A model generated the notes under the pieces. That model was not told the DNA's origin, made no database searches, and worked only from the letters and a program-made list of their open reading frames with translations. Below, piece after piece: positions 42,617 through 51,499 of a stretch of 64,000 nt of DNA (positions within the stretch are counted from its first letter, which is position 1; each line of letters opens with the position of its first letter). Location: NCBI RefSeq assembly GCF_024298965.1, contig NZ_CP085193.1, positions 1,488,001-1,552,000 of the forward strand, in the 5' to 3' direction. Made by a program: the position numbers and the translations under genes. This stretch comes from Streptomyces rapamycinicus NRRL 5491 (GTDB lineage Bacteria; Actinomycetota; Actinomycetes; Streptomycetales; Streptomycetaceae).

Positions 42617-43657
42617 CTACGCCGACTCCCGTACCACCAGCTCAGGTTCGAAGAGGACCGCGACCGGATCGGTGCGCAGCCCCCGGACGTGCTCGTCGAG
42701 CAGCCGGGCCATCGCCGCCGCCATGTCCTCCACCGGCTGGCGCACCGTGGTCAGCGGCGGGCGACAGGTGGCGGCCACGCTGGAGTCGTCGAAGCCGACG
42801 ACCGCGACATCGTCGGGCACCCGCCGGCCGCGCTCCCTCAACACCTGGCAGACCCCCCGGGCCATCAGGTCGTTGGCCGCGAACACCCCTTCCACATCGG
42901 GGTGTTCGGCGAGCAGCGTGGTCATCGCGGCCACCCCGCTGTCCAGCGTGAAGCCGCCCTCGGCCACCGGAACGTACGGGTGGCCGCCGCGGGCCATGGT
43001 GTCGCGGAACCCGGCGAGCCGCTCCTGGCTCGCCGCCACCGCCCACGGCCCCGACACGGTGGCCACCTTCCGGCACCCCCGGGCCAGCAGGCGCTCGGCG
43101 GCGATGCGGCCACCGTCCCAGTGCGCCAGGTCGACATGGCTGAGCGCCACCGGCCGCACGGGCCGGGCGAACAGCACGGCGGGCAGTCCTGCCTCGGCGA
43201 GCAGCGCGGGCAGTGGATCGTCGGGGTGGGTGGACACCACGAGGGCCCCGTCGGCGTTCCCCTGCCGCAGGTACCTCACCACCTCCTGCCGGGCCCCGGG
43301 GGACTCGGCGAACATCAGCACCGGGTGCGTCGAGCGCGGCCGCAGGAATCCCACCACGCCACCGACCACCCGGCCGAAGAACGGGTCCGAGAACACCCGG
43401 GCGGCGAAGGCGTTCTGCTCCTCCTCCGAGGTGTCCCCGGCCCCGGAGACGACGAGCGCCACGGTGCCGGTGCGCCGGGTCACCAGCGATCTCGCCGCCC
43501 GGTTGGGCGCGTAGCCGGTCCTCTCGATCGCCAGCCGGACCAGGTCCTGGATGGCCGGATCCACATTGCGGACGCCATTGACGACCCGGGACACGGTCGC
43601 CCGGGAGACACCGGCCTCCCGGGCGACATCCTCCAAGGTCGGGGCCTGTCGGTTCAT
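42617..43657 (-). CDS. LacI family transcriptional regulator
   Basis: This is a 346-residue repressor with the LacI headpiece LEDVAREAGVSRATVSRVVN (about 8-27), a hinge helix near NRAARSLVTRRTG, and a periplasmic-binding-like sensor domain (GVFAANDLMARGVCQVL). A GAGCGCTC-centred box lies 36 bp upstream of its start and two more occur at the DUF1996 and beta-helix promoters. Autoregulation and control of those polysaccharide genes are therefore likely. TAGGGT six bases before the ATG may give a nearly leaderless transcript. The sensor domain would bind an oligosaccharide; which one is unknown. Confidence 0.92.
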   Translation of the reverse strand: MNRQAPTLEDVAREAGVSRATVSRVVNGVRNVDPAIQDLVRLAIERTGYAPNRAARSLVTRRTGTVALVVSGAGDTSEEEQNAFAARVFSDPFFGRVVGGVVGFLRPRSTHPVLMFAESPGARQEVVRYLRQGNADGALVVSTHPDDPLPALLAEAGLPAVLFARPVRPVALSHVDLAHWDGGRIAAERLLARGCRKVATVSGPWAVAASQERLAGFRDTMARGGHPYVPVAEGGFTLDSGVAAMTTLLAEHPDVEGVFAANDLMARGVCQVLRERGRRVPDDVAVVGFDDSSVAATCRPPLTTVRQPVEDMAAAMARLLDEHVRGLRTDPVAVLFEPELVVRESA

Positions 43658-43692
43658 GTCCGCACCCTAGTGGCAGCGTGTCCCGGGGGCAT

Positions 43693-43702
43693 AGAGCGCT
43701 CT
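43693..43702. promoter_or_regulatory. LacI-type operator, box 1 (lacI)
   Basis: AGAGCGCTCT is a perfect 10-bp palindrome between the GH5-like stop and the LacI start, of the central-CG type bound by LacI-family proteins such as CebR (GGGAGCGCTCCC). Confidence 0.65.
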
Positions 43703-43710
43703 CCCGTCGC

Positions 43711-45459
43711 TCAGCGGTAGACGCCGAACTCGTAGAGGGAGTAGCCGTAGCCGGTGCCACGGGCCGTGCCGTGGACGCGGACGTAGCGCCCGGTACCGGA
43801 GACGTCGAAGTCGTCCACACCGCCGTTGCCGTCGGTCACCTCTCGGACGGTGCGCCAGCTGTTGCCGTCGTCGGAGGTCTGGATGGTGTACGCCTTGGCG
43901 TAGGCCGACTCCCACACCAGCTGGACGTGGGTGAAGGAGGTGGACGCGCCGAGGTCCACCTGGAGCCACTGCGGATCGCTCCAGTCGGTGGCCCAGCGGG
44001 TGTCCGCCCTGCCGTCCACGGCGTTGGCCGGGGTGCAGGGGCAGTCGCCGCCACCGGTCTGGTACGAGGAGGCGGTGGCGGGCCTGCCGAGGGCCGCGTT
44101 GGTGCCGTTCACGGCGGGCGGGACGACCCGTACGGAACGGGTCTCGATGCCGACGTTGCCCTTGCCGTCGGTGGCCTTGACGTACACCTTCCACACGCCG
44201 GGGCGGTCCGGCGCGGTGACCCTCAGCCGGCCGCCGCCGAGGTCGGTGGCGGGCAGCGGGATGAGCCTCTTGTCCTTGTCGAGGTACATCGTGCCGCCCA
44301 GCACCTGGTAGGAAATGGCATCGCCGTCGGGGTCGGTGGCCCTGACCGCGAGGGTCAGGTCGCGGCCCGCCTCCACCTTGGCGGCATCGCCCTCCACGGC
44401 CAGCGAGGAGACGACCGGCGGTGAGTTGTCGCGCGAGGTGTCCGCGCCGTAGGCCTTCTTCACCGCGTAGTACGACAGCCGCTTCTGTCCGCCGGGCAGC
44501 AGATTGAACCAGACACCACCGAAGTCGTCCTCGGTGCCGTAGTGGAACATCGTGGCGCCGAGCGCGACGCCCTCGTGGCCGGTGACGCAGTTCCACGCCT
44601 TGGCGTAGCCCGCGGCCTTGGCCTGGTCGGTGGGCTCCTCCGGCACCCCGTTGGAGTCGTCGGGCACCTCCCACTCCCCCGCCGGGCCGGTCTCGGTGAC
44701 GATGTACGGCTTGGTGTAACCGCCCTGCTCCCAGGTGGCCTTGATATCGCACACGGCGTTGTAGGAGTTGACGGCGTACAGATCGAGGTCGGGGGCGTTC
44801 CTCCGGTAGTACGGCCACGCGCCGGTCCAGGCATCCGTGGAGGTCACCGGATGGCCGGGGTCGATGGCATGGACCTTCTTGGCGATGTCGTTGACGAACG
44901 TGGTGTAGGCGTCCCGCTGCCGCTCCAGCTCATCGCCGCTGTAGCAGTTCTGGAGGCCGAGCACCGACTCGTTGCCCACGTTCCACATCAGCACGCCCGG
45001 GTGGTCCTTGTAGGCGGAGACCCACTTGGTGAACTCGGCGGCCATCTGATCCTTGTAGGCGGTGTCCGTCCGGTAGTTCACGCAACCGCCGCTGCCCGGT
45101 CCGCCACCGGGCTGCAGCCAGAATCCGGCGATCACCTTGATGCCGTGGGCGGCCGCGGAGTCGAAGAGGGGTTCGCTGGTGGCGTCGGTTCCCCAGGTGC
45201 GGATGGTGTTCACGCCCATCGACCGCAGATCGGGGAGGTAGCGTTCGGCGTCCGCGATGGCGGGGCCCCAGGTCAGGCCCTTGATCTGATACGGCTGGCC
45301 GTCCACGGTCAGCCGCCAGTCGCCCTGGGTGCCGGCGACCTCGACGACGCTTCCGGCGGCGTGTGCCCGCTGGCCGGGCAGCGCGAGGGCACCGGCGGCC
45401 AGCAGACCGGCGGCGAGGGGCGCCGCGATACGGCGTGGTGCGGTACGGATCCGGGTCAT
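43711..45459 (-). CDS. Secreted GH5/GH2-like TIM-barrel glycosidase with CBM32
   Basis: This is a 582-residue exported enzyme. A signal peptide is cut near AHA-34. A TIM-barrel clan A domain (about 45-345) has acid/base Glu164 in MWNVGNES and nucleophile Glu256 in IVTETGPAGEW. A cadherin/Ig-like domain (about 355-445) and a C-terminal F5/8C (CBM32) module (about 450-582) follow. The barrel start IKGLTWGPAIADAERYLPDL recalls GH5, GH72 and GH2 barrels; the family assignment is uncertain. It lies downstream of the DUF1996 gene, separated by a hairpin and repeats, and next to the LacI gene. Substrate unknown, probably a beta-glucan. Confidence 0.85.
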   Translation of the reverse strand: MTRIRTAPRRIAAPLAAGLLAAGALALPGQRAHAAGSVVEVAGTQGDWRLTVDGQPYQIKGLTWGPAIADAERYLPDLRSMGVNTIRTWGTDATSEPLFDSAAAHGIKVIAGFWLQPGGGPGSGGCVNYRTDTAYKDQMAAEFTKWVSAYKDHPGVLMWNVGNESVLGLQNCYSGDELERQRDAYTTFVNDIAKKVHAIDPGHPVTSTDAWTGAWPYYRRNAPDLDLYAVNSYNAVCDIKATWEQGGYTKPYIVTETGPAGEWEVPDDSNGVPEEPTDQAKAAGYAKAWNCVTGHEGVALGATMFHYGTEDDFGGVWFNLLPGGQKRLSYYAVKKAYGADTSRDNSPPVVSSLAVEGDAAKVEAGRDLTLAVRATDPDGDAISYQVLGGTMYLDKDKRLIPLPATDLGGGRLRVTAPDRPGVWKVYVKATDGKGNVGIETRSVRVVPPAVNGTNAALGRPATASSYQTGGGDCPCTPANAVDGRADTRWATDWSDPQWLQVDLGASTSFTHVQLVWESAYAKAYTIQTSDDGNSWRTVREVTDGNGGVDDFDVSGTGRYVRVHGTARGTGYGYSLYEFGVYR

Positions 45460-45518
45460 GGTGATGTCTTTCGGTGTGTCGGAAGGGGGCGAGTGTCGGA
45501 GGGGAAGTCGAGTGCGGA

Positions 45519-45559
45519 CGGCCCGGCCGCGACGGGGTGCCCCGCGAGCGGCCGGGCCG
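45519..45559 (-). terminator. Hairpin between DUF1996 and GH5-like genes
   Basis: A perfect 12-bp stem (45519-45530/45548-45559) has a 17-nt loop that itself can pair (GGGG/CCCC). It may terminate or attenuate DUF1996 transcription before the GH5-like gene. Confidence 0.55.
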
Positions 45560-45564
45560 CGAGG

Positions 45565-45634
45565 CCACGGCGGCTACGGCGGTCGCTGTGCTACGGCGGC
45601 TACGGCGGTCGCTGTGCCACGACGGCTACGGCAG
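45565..45634. repeat. 26-bp tandem repeats at the DUF1996 gene end
   Basis: Two full units (45565-45590, 45591-45616) and a partial third extend into the stop codon of the DUF1996 gene. The unit core is CTACGGCGGTCGCTGTG. Confidence 0.85.
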
Positions 45635-46744
45635 CTCGTAGTTCTCGTCGAGGGCCGCTCCGGCCTCGGGGTGGGTCTGGTCATAGCCGCGGGCGTCGCA
45701 CTGCAGCGCCCCGACCACACAGTGGTCGACCAGCGCCTTGAGCGTGGGCGCGTCCCAGGCGTTGAAGAAGTCGTAGTGGAACGACCAGCTCGGACCGCTG
45801 GCCAGCCTCGCCCGGGAGAGGTCGCCGTTGACCGGGAAGGCCATCTTGAACTCGATCATCGGCAGCGCCACCGGGTGGTCGGCGGGGCACACGTTGTTGT
45901 TCGTGCCGGGGTTGACCACCGGGTAGGCCATGTGGCTGCGGTGGCCGGGGGTGTCCAGGTACTTCCCGTCCCAGCAACTGGACGCCTGGAAGCGGATGTT
46001 GAGCTGGACCTCGGGACGGCTCGGGCAGTCCTTGGGGAATTCGACGTTGAAGAAGCTGTCACCGCATTCCCAGCCCTCCACGAAGCCGGGGTGACGGCGG
46101 AACTCCTCGGCGGTCTGCATCGGGTCGCCCACCACGAACCGCAGCCCCTTGGGGAACGGCCGCACACTGGTGTAGTCGGTCACGCCCGCCTTGTAGTAGA
46201 TGGTCTGCGGGCCGGTGGGCAGCACCGGCTTGTCGCCGTTGAACAGCGTGGGCATCCAGTAGCCCGACTTGTCCCCCGGTGCCTTGCAGGTGGTGCGGCC
46301 GGCGTCGAGGGAGGCCGTGGTGCTGGCCGCGTCGGTCGTGGTGTTGCCCATGAAGGTGTGGTCATGGGACGCGCCCGGCTGCTGCGGATACACGATGGGG
46401 TCGTCCGGCCTGGTGTGGCTCACCGAGCAGTTGGCCTGGAACTCGTGGAAGTAGCGGTGAGGCGGTTCCTTCGTGGACGGGGTGACGCCGGTGACCGGCG
46501 GGTTCGCGGGAATGTAGCCGTCGCCGTCCGGGTCCTCGGGCGAGGAGGCGGACGACGCCGCCATGGTGTGCCCCGTGTGGGCCACCTGCCCCGCATGGGC
46601 CGCGTGGGCCGCCGTGACACCGCCGCCTGCGGACTTCGCCGCGGGCGTCTCGGCGCTCATCGCGATACCGCCGAGCCCGAGGGTGGTCAGCAGCAGCGCG
46701 CCCGCGATCAGGGTGGATGAAACGATCTTCGATCTCCGTGCCAT
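45626..46744 (-). CDS. Secreted DUF1996 domain protein
   Basis: This is a 372-residue exported protein of family DUF1996, best known from fungi and actinomycetes and often next to carbohydrate enzymes; its activity is unknown. A signal peptide covers about 1-30. A His/Ala-rich linker and an EDPDGDGYIP segment precede the domain. Conserved His, Cys and Asp residues appear in FQANCSVSHTRPDDPIVYP, ASHDHTFMGN, SCWDGKYLDTPGHRSHMAYP and WSFHYDFFNAW. These suggest a metal site and disulfides. AGGAG precedes the ATG. A GAGCGCTC palindrome at its promoter links it to the adjacent LacI regulator. Confidence 0.88.
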   Translation of the reverse strand: MARRSKIVSSTLIAGALLLTTLGLGGIAMSAETPAAKSAGGGVTAAHAAHAGQVAHTGHTMAASSASSPEDPDGDGYIPANPPVTGVTPSTKEPPHRYFHEFQANCSVSHTRPDDPIVYPQQPGASHDHTFMGNTTTDAASTTASLDAGRTTCKAPGDKSGYWMPTLFNGDKPVLPTGPQTIYYKAGVTDYTSVRPFPKGLRFVVGDPMQTAEEFRRHPGFVEGWECGDSFFNVEFPKDCPSRPEVQLNIRFQASSCWDGKYLDTPGHRSHMAYPVVNPGTNNNVCPADHPVALPMIEFKMAFPVNGDLSRARLASGPSWSFHYDFFNAWDAPTLKALVDHCVVGALQCDARGYDQTHPEAGAALDENYELP

Positions 46745-46873
46745 GGGGACTCCTGCCACATGGAGAGAGGGTGAGGGTGGCCGGGCGGCCCTCGCACGGC
46801 GAGGACTCGCGACGCCGTGGGTGCGGACCGAGCCGTCCGCATGACGGGCCGTCACCGGCCCGCGACAACAATG

Positions 46874-46887
46874 GGAGAGCGCTCTCC
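46874..46887. promoter_or_regulatory. LacI-type operator, box 2 (DUF1996)
   Basis: GGAGAGCGCTCTCC is a perfect 14-bp palindrome immediately downstream of the predicted DUF1996 transcription start. Confidence 0.75.
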
Positions 46888-46895
46888 GATATGGG

Positions 46896-46925
46896 AGTGT
46901 CCGGGCGGGAGTGCGAAGGTGTCAA
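46896..46925 (-). promoter_or_regulatory. Promoter of DUF1996 gene
   Basis: On the minus strand: TTGACA (46925-46920), 18-bp spacer, GACACT (46901-46896). The -35 is consensus, the -10 weak. Confidence 0.5.
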
Positions 46926-47090
46926 GGCGTCGAGCGGAAAGGATCAGACGCCGGTCCTCCTTTCCCTCTTGAACACAACGGCCAGAGCCGCGCCGACCAC
47001 AAATCTCCCCAAGTTCGCCCGAAGCAGGGGATCCACCAGGGCAGTTGACGTTCAAAAAGCAACAACATGTAAGGACTGCGGTCACAACTC

Positions 47091-47119
47091 TTGACGAGTC
47101 ATTCACATGGATGAAGCAT
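47091..47119 (+). promoter_or_regulatory. Promoter of beta-helix gene
   Basis: TTGACG (47091-47096), 17-bp spacer, AAGCAT (47114-47119); the start is predicted near 47126, next to box 3. Confidence 0.5.
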
Positions 47120-47129
47120 GCGACGGCAA

Positions 47130-47141
47130 GAGAGCGCTCCC
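47130..47141. promoter_or_regulatory. LacI-type operator, box 3 (beta-helix gene)
   Basis: GAGAGCGCTCCC contains a perfect GAGCGCTC core at 47132-47139, right after the predicted rightward start. Confidence 0.65.
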
Positions 47142-47186
47142 TCACCCCCCATCCCGTTCATTTACTGAACCAGGAGAGACGCCCCC

Positions 47187-48992
47187 ATGACGCCTTCCCC
47201 CACGTCTTCCTCCTCCGGCCGCTCCGCGGTCGGCCGCCGGGCGGTACTCGGCGCCGCGGCCGCCGTGGCATCGGTCCCCGCCCTCGGCGGCCTGGCCACT
47301 TCCGCGGCCGCCGCCCCCTCGGGCCGGGGCAGAAGCCCCAAGGCCCTGCCCGGCGGCGGCGACCTCGGCCCGAACGTGATCGTCTTCGATCCGGCCACGC
47401 CCGGCATCCAGGGCAAGCTGGACGAGGTGTTCAAGAAGCAGGAGTCGGCGCAGTTCGGCACCGGGCGCTACGCCCTGCTGTTCAAGCCCGGCAGCTACAG
47501 CGGGCTCAACGCGCAGATCGGCTTCTACACCTCCATCGCCGGGCTGGGGCTGTCCCCCGACGACACGACCATCAACGGCGACATCACGGTGGACGCCGGG
47601 TGGTTCAACGGCAATGCCACCCAGAACTTCTGGCGTTCGGCGGAGAACCTCGCGGTCGTACCGGTCAACGGCACCAACCGCTGGGCCGTGGCACAGGCGG
47701 CCCCCTTCCGGCGGATGCACGTCCGCGGCGGGCTCAACCTCGCCCCCGACGGCTACGGCTGGGCGAGTGGCGGCTACATCGCGGACAGCCGCATCGACGG
47801 CCAGGTCGGACCGTACTCCCAGCAGCAGTGGTACACCCGCGACAGCGCGATCGGCGGCTGGCTCAACGGCGTGTGGAACATGGTGTTCTCCGGTGTGGAG
47901 GGCGCGCCCGGGCAGAGCTTCCCCAACCCGCCGTACACCACGCTCAACACCACCCCGGTCTCCCGGGAGAAGCCCTTCCTGTACCTCGACGGCAGCGAGT
48001 ACCGGGTCTTCCTGCCCGAGAAGCGCACCAACGCCCGCGGGGTCACCTGGGGCAACGGCACCCCCAGGGGCACCTCGCTGCCGCTGTCGCAGTTCTACGT
48101 GGCCAAGCCCGGCGTCACCGCGGCCACCCTCAACGAGGCGCTCACCCAGGGGCTGCATCTGCTGCTCACCCCGGGGATCTACCACCTCGACCGGCCGGTC
48201 CAGGTGAACCGCGCCAACACCGTCGTCCTGGGGCTCGGCTACGCCACGCTCATCCCCGACAACGGCGTCACCGCGCTGAAGGTCGCCGATGTCGACGGGG
48301 TGCGGCTGGCCGGTTTCCTCATCGACGCCGGACCGGTGAACTCAGCCACGCTGCTGGAAGTCGGTCCACAAGGTGCCTCCGCCGACCACTCGGCCAACCC
48401 CACCACCGTCCAGGACGTGTTCATCCGCATCGGTGGCGCGGGCCCCGGCAAGGCCACTACCAGCATGGTGATCAACAGCCGGCACACCATCGTCGACCAC
48501 ACCTGGGTCTGGCGCGCCGACCACGGTGACGGGGTGGGCTGGGAGACCAACCGCGCCGACTACGGCGTCCGGGTCAACGGCGACGACGTGCTGGCCACGG
48601 GGCTCTTCGTGGAGCACTTCAACAAGTACGACGTACAGTGGTTCGGGCAGCGGGGCCGGACCATCTTCTTCCAGAACGAGAAGGCGTACGACGCCCCGAA
48701 CCAGGCGGCCATCCAGAACGGCTCCATCAAGGGCTACGCCGCCTACAAGGTGGCCGATTCGGTGACCACGCACGAGGGATGGGGGCTCGGCAGCTACTGC
48801 TACTACAACGTCGACCCGAGCATCGTGCAGCACCACGGCTTCGCCGCGCCGAACGCGTCGGGGGTGAAGTTCCACAATCTGCTGGTCGTCTCGCTCGGCG
48901 GGCAAGGCCAGTACGAGCGCGTCATCAATGACACCGGATCTCCCACCTCGGGCACCTCCACCGTGCCGTCCACCGTGGTGTCATATCCCTGA
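47187..48992 (+). CDS. Tat-exported right-handed beta-helix protein (GH55/pectate-lyase-like)
   Basis: This is a 601-residue secreted protein. A twin-arginine signal ([19 protein letters not shown]) covers about 12-45. The mature part begins [20 protein letters not shown] and shows two beta-helix blocks ([40 protein letters not shown]). Conserved [16 protein letters not shown] and [19 protein letters not shown] follow. Streptomyces relatives are often mislabelled as adenylyl cyclase or coagulation-factor proteins; the fold fits GH55-like enzymes, but catalytic residues cannot be assigned. It is under a LacI-type box shared with the DUF1996 gene, so it probably acts on the same polysaccharide. 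Confidence 0.78.
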   Translation: MTPSPTSSSSGRSAVGRRAVLGAAAAVASVPALGGLATSAAAAPSGRGRSPKALPGGGDLGPNVIVFDPATPGIQGKLDEVFKKQESAQFGTGRYALLFKPGSYSGLNAQIGFYTSIAGLGLSPDDTTINGDITVDAGWFNGNATQNFWRSAENLAVVPVNGTNRWAVAQAAPFRRMHVRGGLNLAPDGYGWASGGYIADSRIDGQVGPYSQQQWYTRDSAIGGWLNGVWNMVFSGVEGAPGQSFPNPPYTTLNTTPVSREKPFLYLDGSEYRVFLPEKRTNARGVTWGNGTPRGTSLPLSQFYVAKPGVTAATLNEALTQGLHLLLTPGIYHLDRPVQVNRANTVVLGLGYATLIPDNGVTALKVADVDGVRLAGFLIDAGPVNSATLLEVGPQGASADHSANPTTVQDVFIRIGGAGPGKATTSMVINSRHTIVDHTWVWRADHGDGVGWETNRADYGVRVNGDDVLATGLFVEHFNKYDVQWFGQRGRTIFFQNEKAYDAPNQAAIQNGSIKGYAAYKVADSVTTHEGWGLGSYCYYNVDPSIVQHHGFAAPNASGVKFHNLLVVSLGGQGQYERVINDTGSPTSGTSTVPSTVVSYP

Positions 48993-49069
48993 TCTACGAT
49001 GCCTCGCGGGTCGGTGCCCCCGGTGAACCGCCCCTCGAAGTGCCGACCGCCCAGGAAGGACCACACGCC

Positions 49070-49543
49070 ATGACCATCACCCCCGTGCGCGACCGCTCCA
49101 CGATCATGGTGCTCAACGGACCGAACCTGAACCTCCTGGGCCGCCGGCAACCCGAGATCTACGGCACCGACACCCTGGCCGACATCGAGAAGCTGGTGGC
49201 CGAGACCGCCGCGCCGCACGGTCTGACGACCGACTGCCGGCAGAGCAACCACGAGGGCCAGCTGATCGACTGGATCCATGAGGCCCGGGAGCGCCACGCG
49301 GCGGTCATCATCAACCCCGCGGGGTACTCCCACACCTCCGTCGCCCTGCGCGACGCCCTGGCCACCTGCGACGGTCTGCCGATCGTGGAGGTGCACATCT
49401 CCAACATCCACCAGCGGGAGACCTTCCGGCACCACTCCTATGTCTCCGCGCTGGCCAGCGGGGTGATCGCCGGATGCGGTGTGCAGGGATACGCGTTCGC
49501 CGTCGAGCGGGTGGCGGCCCTGCTGGCCGCCGCCAGGGCGTAG
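49070..49543 (+). CDS. aroQ: Type II 3-dehydroquinate dehydratase
   Basis: This is a 157-residue dodecameric-type enzyme converting 3-dehydroquinate to 3-dehydroshikimate. The N-terminal [19 protein letters not shown] carries the catalytic Tyr and Arg on the flexible lid. The substrate-binding [30 protein letters not shown] and [19 protein letters not shown] include the catalytic His. The ATG has AGGAAGGA upstream. No other shikimate genes are nearby; isolated copies in Streptomyces can serve quinate catabolism or be a second aroQ. It follows the beta-helix gene by 77 bp. Confidence 0.94.
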   Translation: MTITPVRDRSTIMVLNGPNLNLLGRRQPEIYGTDTLADIEKLVAETAAPHGLTTDCRQSNHEGQLIDWIHEARERHAAVIINPAGYSHTSVALRDALATCDGLPIVEVHISNIHQRETFRHHSYVSALASGVIAGCGVQGYAFAVERVAALLAAARA

Positions 49544-49562
49544 GCGCAGGCGTGCGACACCG

Positions 49563-49598
49563 CAGGCCCTGATCAGACCTCAGGCCCTGATCACACGG
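49563..49598. repeat. 18-bp tandem duplication at the DeoR gene end
   Basis: CAGGCCCTGATCA occurs at 49563 and again at 49581. The second copy holds the last codons and stop of the DeoR gene, so the gene end is duplicated in its 3' untranslated part. Confidence 0.75.
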
Positions 49599-50374
49599 AC
49601 ACCGGCCTCGGTGTACGGAGCGACCAGTTCCTCATCGGCGCCGGTGTCCGTGATCAGCACATCGATCTCGTCCAGTGCGCAGATCCGGGCGAACGCCCGG
49701 CGTCCCAGCTTGGAGCTGTCGGCCACGACCACCACCCGGGTGGCCCGGCCGGCCATGAGGTGGTTGATGCTGGCCTCGCCCTCATGGTGGGCGGTCGCGC
49801 CCTGGACCGTGTCCAGCGCGTCCACACCGAGGATCGCCAGATCCAGCGACACCTGGTCCAGCACTCCGGTGGCCAGCGGCCCCATCAGCTCGAAGGACTG
49901 CGGACGGGCCACCCCACCGGTGAGCACGATCTTCACCTGGGGGCGCACCGCCAGCTCATTGGCGATGTTCAGGGCGTTGGTGACGACCGTGACGGCCGGG
50001 CCGCCGCCCGATGTGGAGAGGTCACCGCGCGTGGAGAGGGCGCGGGCCACCTCGGTGGTGGTCGTCCCGCCGTTGAGCCCCACGATCGAGCCCGGTTCGG
50101 CCATCCGGGCCGCGGCCGCGGCGATGCGCTGCTTCTCCGAGGCGCGCCGGGCGGTCTTGTAGCGCAGCGGTAGGTCGTACGAGAGGTTGTGCGCGACCGC
50201 GCCGCCGCGGGTGCGCGTCAGCATCTGCTGCTGGGCGAGTTCATCCAGGTCGCGCCGGATGGTCGCGGCGGACACCGCCAGCTCGGCGGCCGCCTCTTCG
50301 ACATCGACTCTGCCGTCCCTGGCCAGCAGATCCAGCAGGGCGTTCCACCGCTCGGGCCGTTTCACGCCGATCAC
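49580..50374 (-). CDS. DeoR family transcriptional regulator
   Basis: This is a 264-residue sugar-phosphate-responsive repressor. A DeoR helix-turn-helix (RVDVEEAAAELAVSAATIRR, DLDELAQQQMLTRTRGGAV) is followed by a DeoRC sensor domain of the ribose-5-phosphate-isomerase-like fold (GLNGGTTTTEVARAL, VTNALNIANELA, VVVADSSKLGRRAF). GTG 50374 with GGGGAG upstream is chosen over the longer frame and over GTG 50365. It is divergent from a SIS-domain and class II aldolase pair and probably represses them until an amino-sugar phosphate accumulates (inference). Confidence 0.9.
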   Translation of the reverse strand: MIGVKRPERWNALLDLLARDGRVDVEEAAAELAVSAATIRRDLDELAQQQMLTRTRGGAVAHNLSYDLPLRYKTARRASEKQRIAAAAARMAEPGSIVGLNGGTTTTEVARALSTRGDLSTSGGGPAVTVVTNALNIANELAVRPQVKIVLTGGVARPQSFELMGPLATGVLDQVSLDLAILGVDALDTVQGATAHHEGEASINHLMAGRATRVVVVADSSKLGRRAFARICALDEIDVLITDTGADEELVAPYTEAGVRVIRA

Positions 50375-50499
50375 CCTACCCCGCTCCCCGCATGCATCGG
50401 CTCTGGACTTCCGTGCGTGATTCTGCGCATTATCAGCCCGTACGAAACAACTCCGCGCATCCATAGCGCTCGGGTCATCCGTGCGACGAGGGGAGTCCC

Positions 50500-51393
50500 A
50501 TGAGCCACACCGAGGCCGAGATCGCGAGTCAGCCCGACTGCTGGCGGCGTGCCATCGCCCTGGCCCGGGATCCGGAAGGGCCCGTACGGGCGGCGCTGCC
50601 CCGGGCGGGTGAGCGGGTCGCCGTCGTCGGCTGCGGCACCTCGTGGTTCATCGCCCAGTCGTACGCGGCGCTGCGCGAGGCGGCGGGCCAGGGCGAGACG
50701 GACGCGTTCGCGGCGTCGGAGACGCCGCTCGGCCGCGCCTACGACCGGGTGGTCGCGCTGTCCCGGTCCGGCACCACGACCGAGGTGCTGGAGCTGCTCG
50801 GCGCGGTGCGCGGCCGGGTGCCCACCACCGTCGTCACGGCGGTCCCCGACTCACCCGTCGTGGGCGCCGCGGACGCCGCGGTGGTGCTCGACTTCGCCGA
50901 TGAGCGGTCGGTGGTGCAGACCCGCTGGGCCACCACCGAACTCGCCCTGCTCCGCGCCCACTTGGGAGCCTCCCTGGACCACCTGGAGGCGGACGGGGAG
51001 GCGGCGCTCGCCGAGCCGCTGCCCGGGCCGCTCGTGGACGCCGGACAGTTCACCTTCCTCGGGCGGGGCTGGACCTACGGGGTCGCGCAGGAGGCCGCGC
51101 TCAAGATGCGCGAGGCGGCGGGGGCGTGGACCGAGGCGTATCCGGCCAAGGAGTACCGGCACGGCCCGATCAGCGTGACCGGCCCGCGGAGCGTGGTGTG
51201 GTGGCTGGGCGAGGGCGCGTCGGATGTGGCGGACGAGGAGATCACCCGCACCGGTGGCCGGGTCGCCGGCCACGGCCGCGACCCGCTGGCCGAACTGGTG
51301 GTGGTGCAGCGGCTCGCGGTCGCGATCGCGGCGGCGCGCGGGCTCGACCCCGACGAGCCGCGCCATCTCACCCGCTCGGTGATCCTCGGCTGA
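50500..51393 (+). CDS. SIS-domain phosphosugar isomerase/deaminase (AgaS-like)
   Basis: This is a 297-residue cytosolic protein with two SIS domains and no glutaminase domain, so not a full GlmS. Domain 1 shows VAVVGCGTSWFIAQSYAALR and ALSRSGTTTEVLELL; domain 2 shows FLGRGWTYGVAQEAALKMRE and YPAKEYRHGPISV. AgaS-type enzymes convert galactosamine- or glucosamine-6-phosphate to a ketose phosphate plus ammonia. GGGGAG precedes the ATG. It is divergent from a DeoR regulator and 106 bp upstream of an aldolase, which fits an amino-sugar pathway lacking only a kinase here. Confidence 0.85.
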   Translation: MSHTEAEIASQPDCWRRAIALARDPEGPVRAALPRAGERVAVVGCGTSWFIAQSYAALREAAGQGETDAFAASETPLGRAYDRVVALSRSGTTTEVLELLGAVRGRVPTTVVTAVPDSPVVGAADAAVVLDFADERSVVQTRWATTELALLRAHLGASLDHLEADGEAALAEPLPGPLVDAGQFTFLGRGWTYGVAQEAALKMREAAGAWTEAYPAKEYRHGPISVTGPRSVVWWLGEGASDVADEEITRTGGRVAGHGRDPLAELVVVQRLAVAIAAARGLDPDEPRHLTRSVILG

Positions 51394-51499
51394 GCGGGGA
51401 CGGGCGCGGCCGCGAGGCCGAGCGGTCCGCGCGGGTATGAGCGGATCGCGGGATACGGGACAGGACCGGAACACGGGAACGGGTGGAAGGAGCCGGTAG

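Larger units (their letters stand above)
46745..47186. other. Divergent control region of DUF1996 and beta-helix genes
   Basis: This 442-bp gene-free region holds two promoters and two LacI-type boxes. Short frames here are high-GC chance frames without ribosome sites. The central part (46960-47110) is relatively AT-rich for this genome. Confidence 0.7.
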
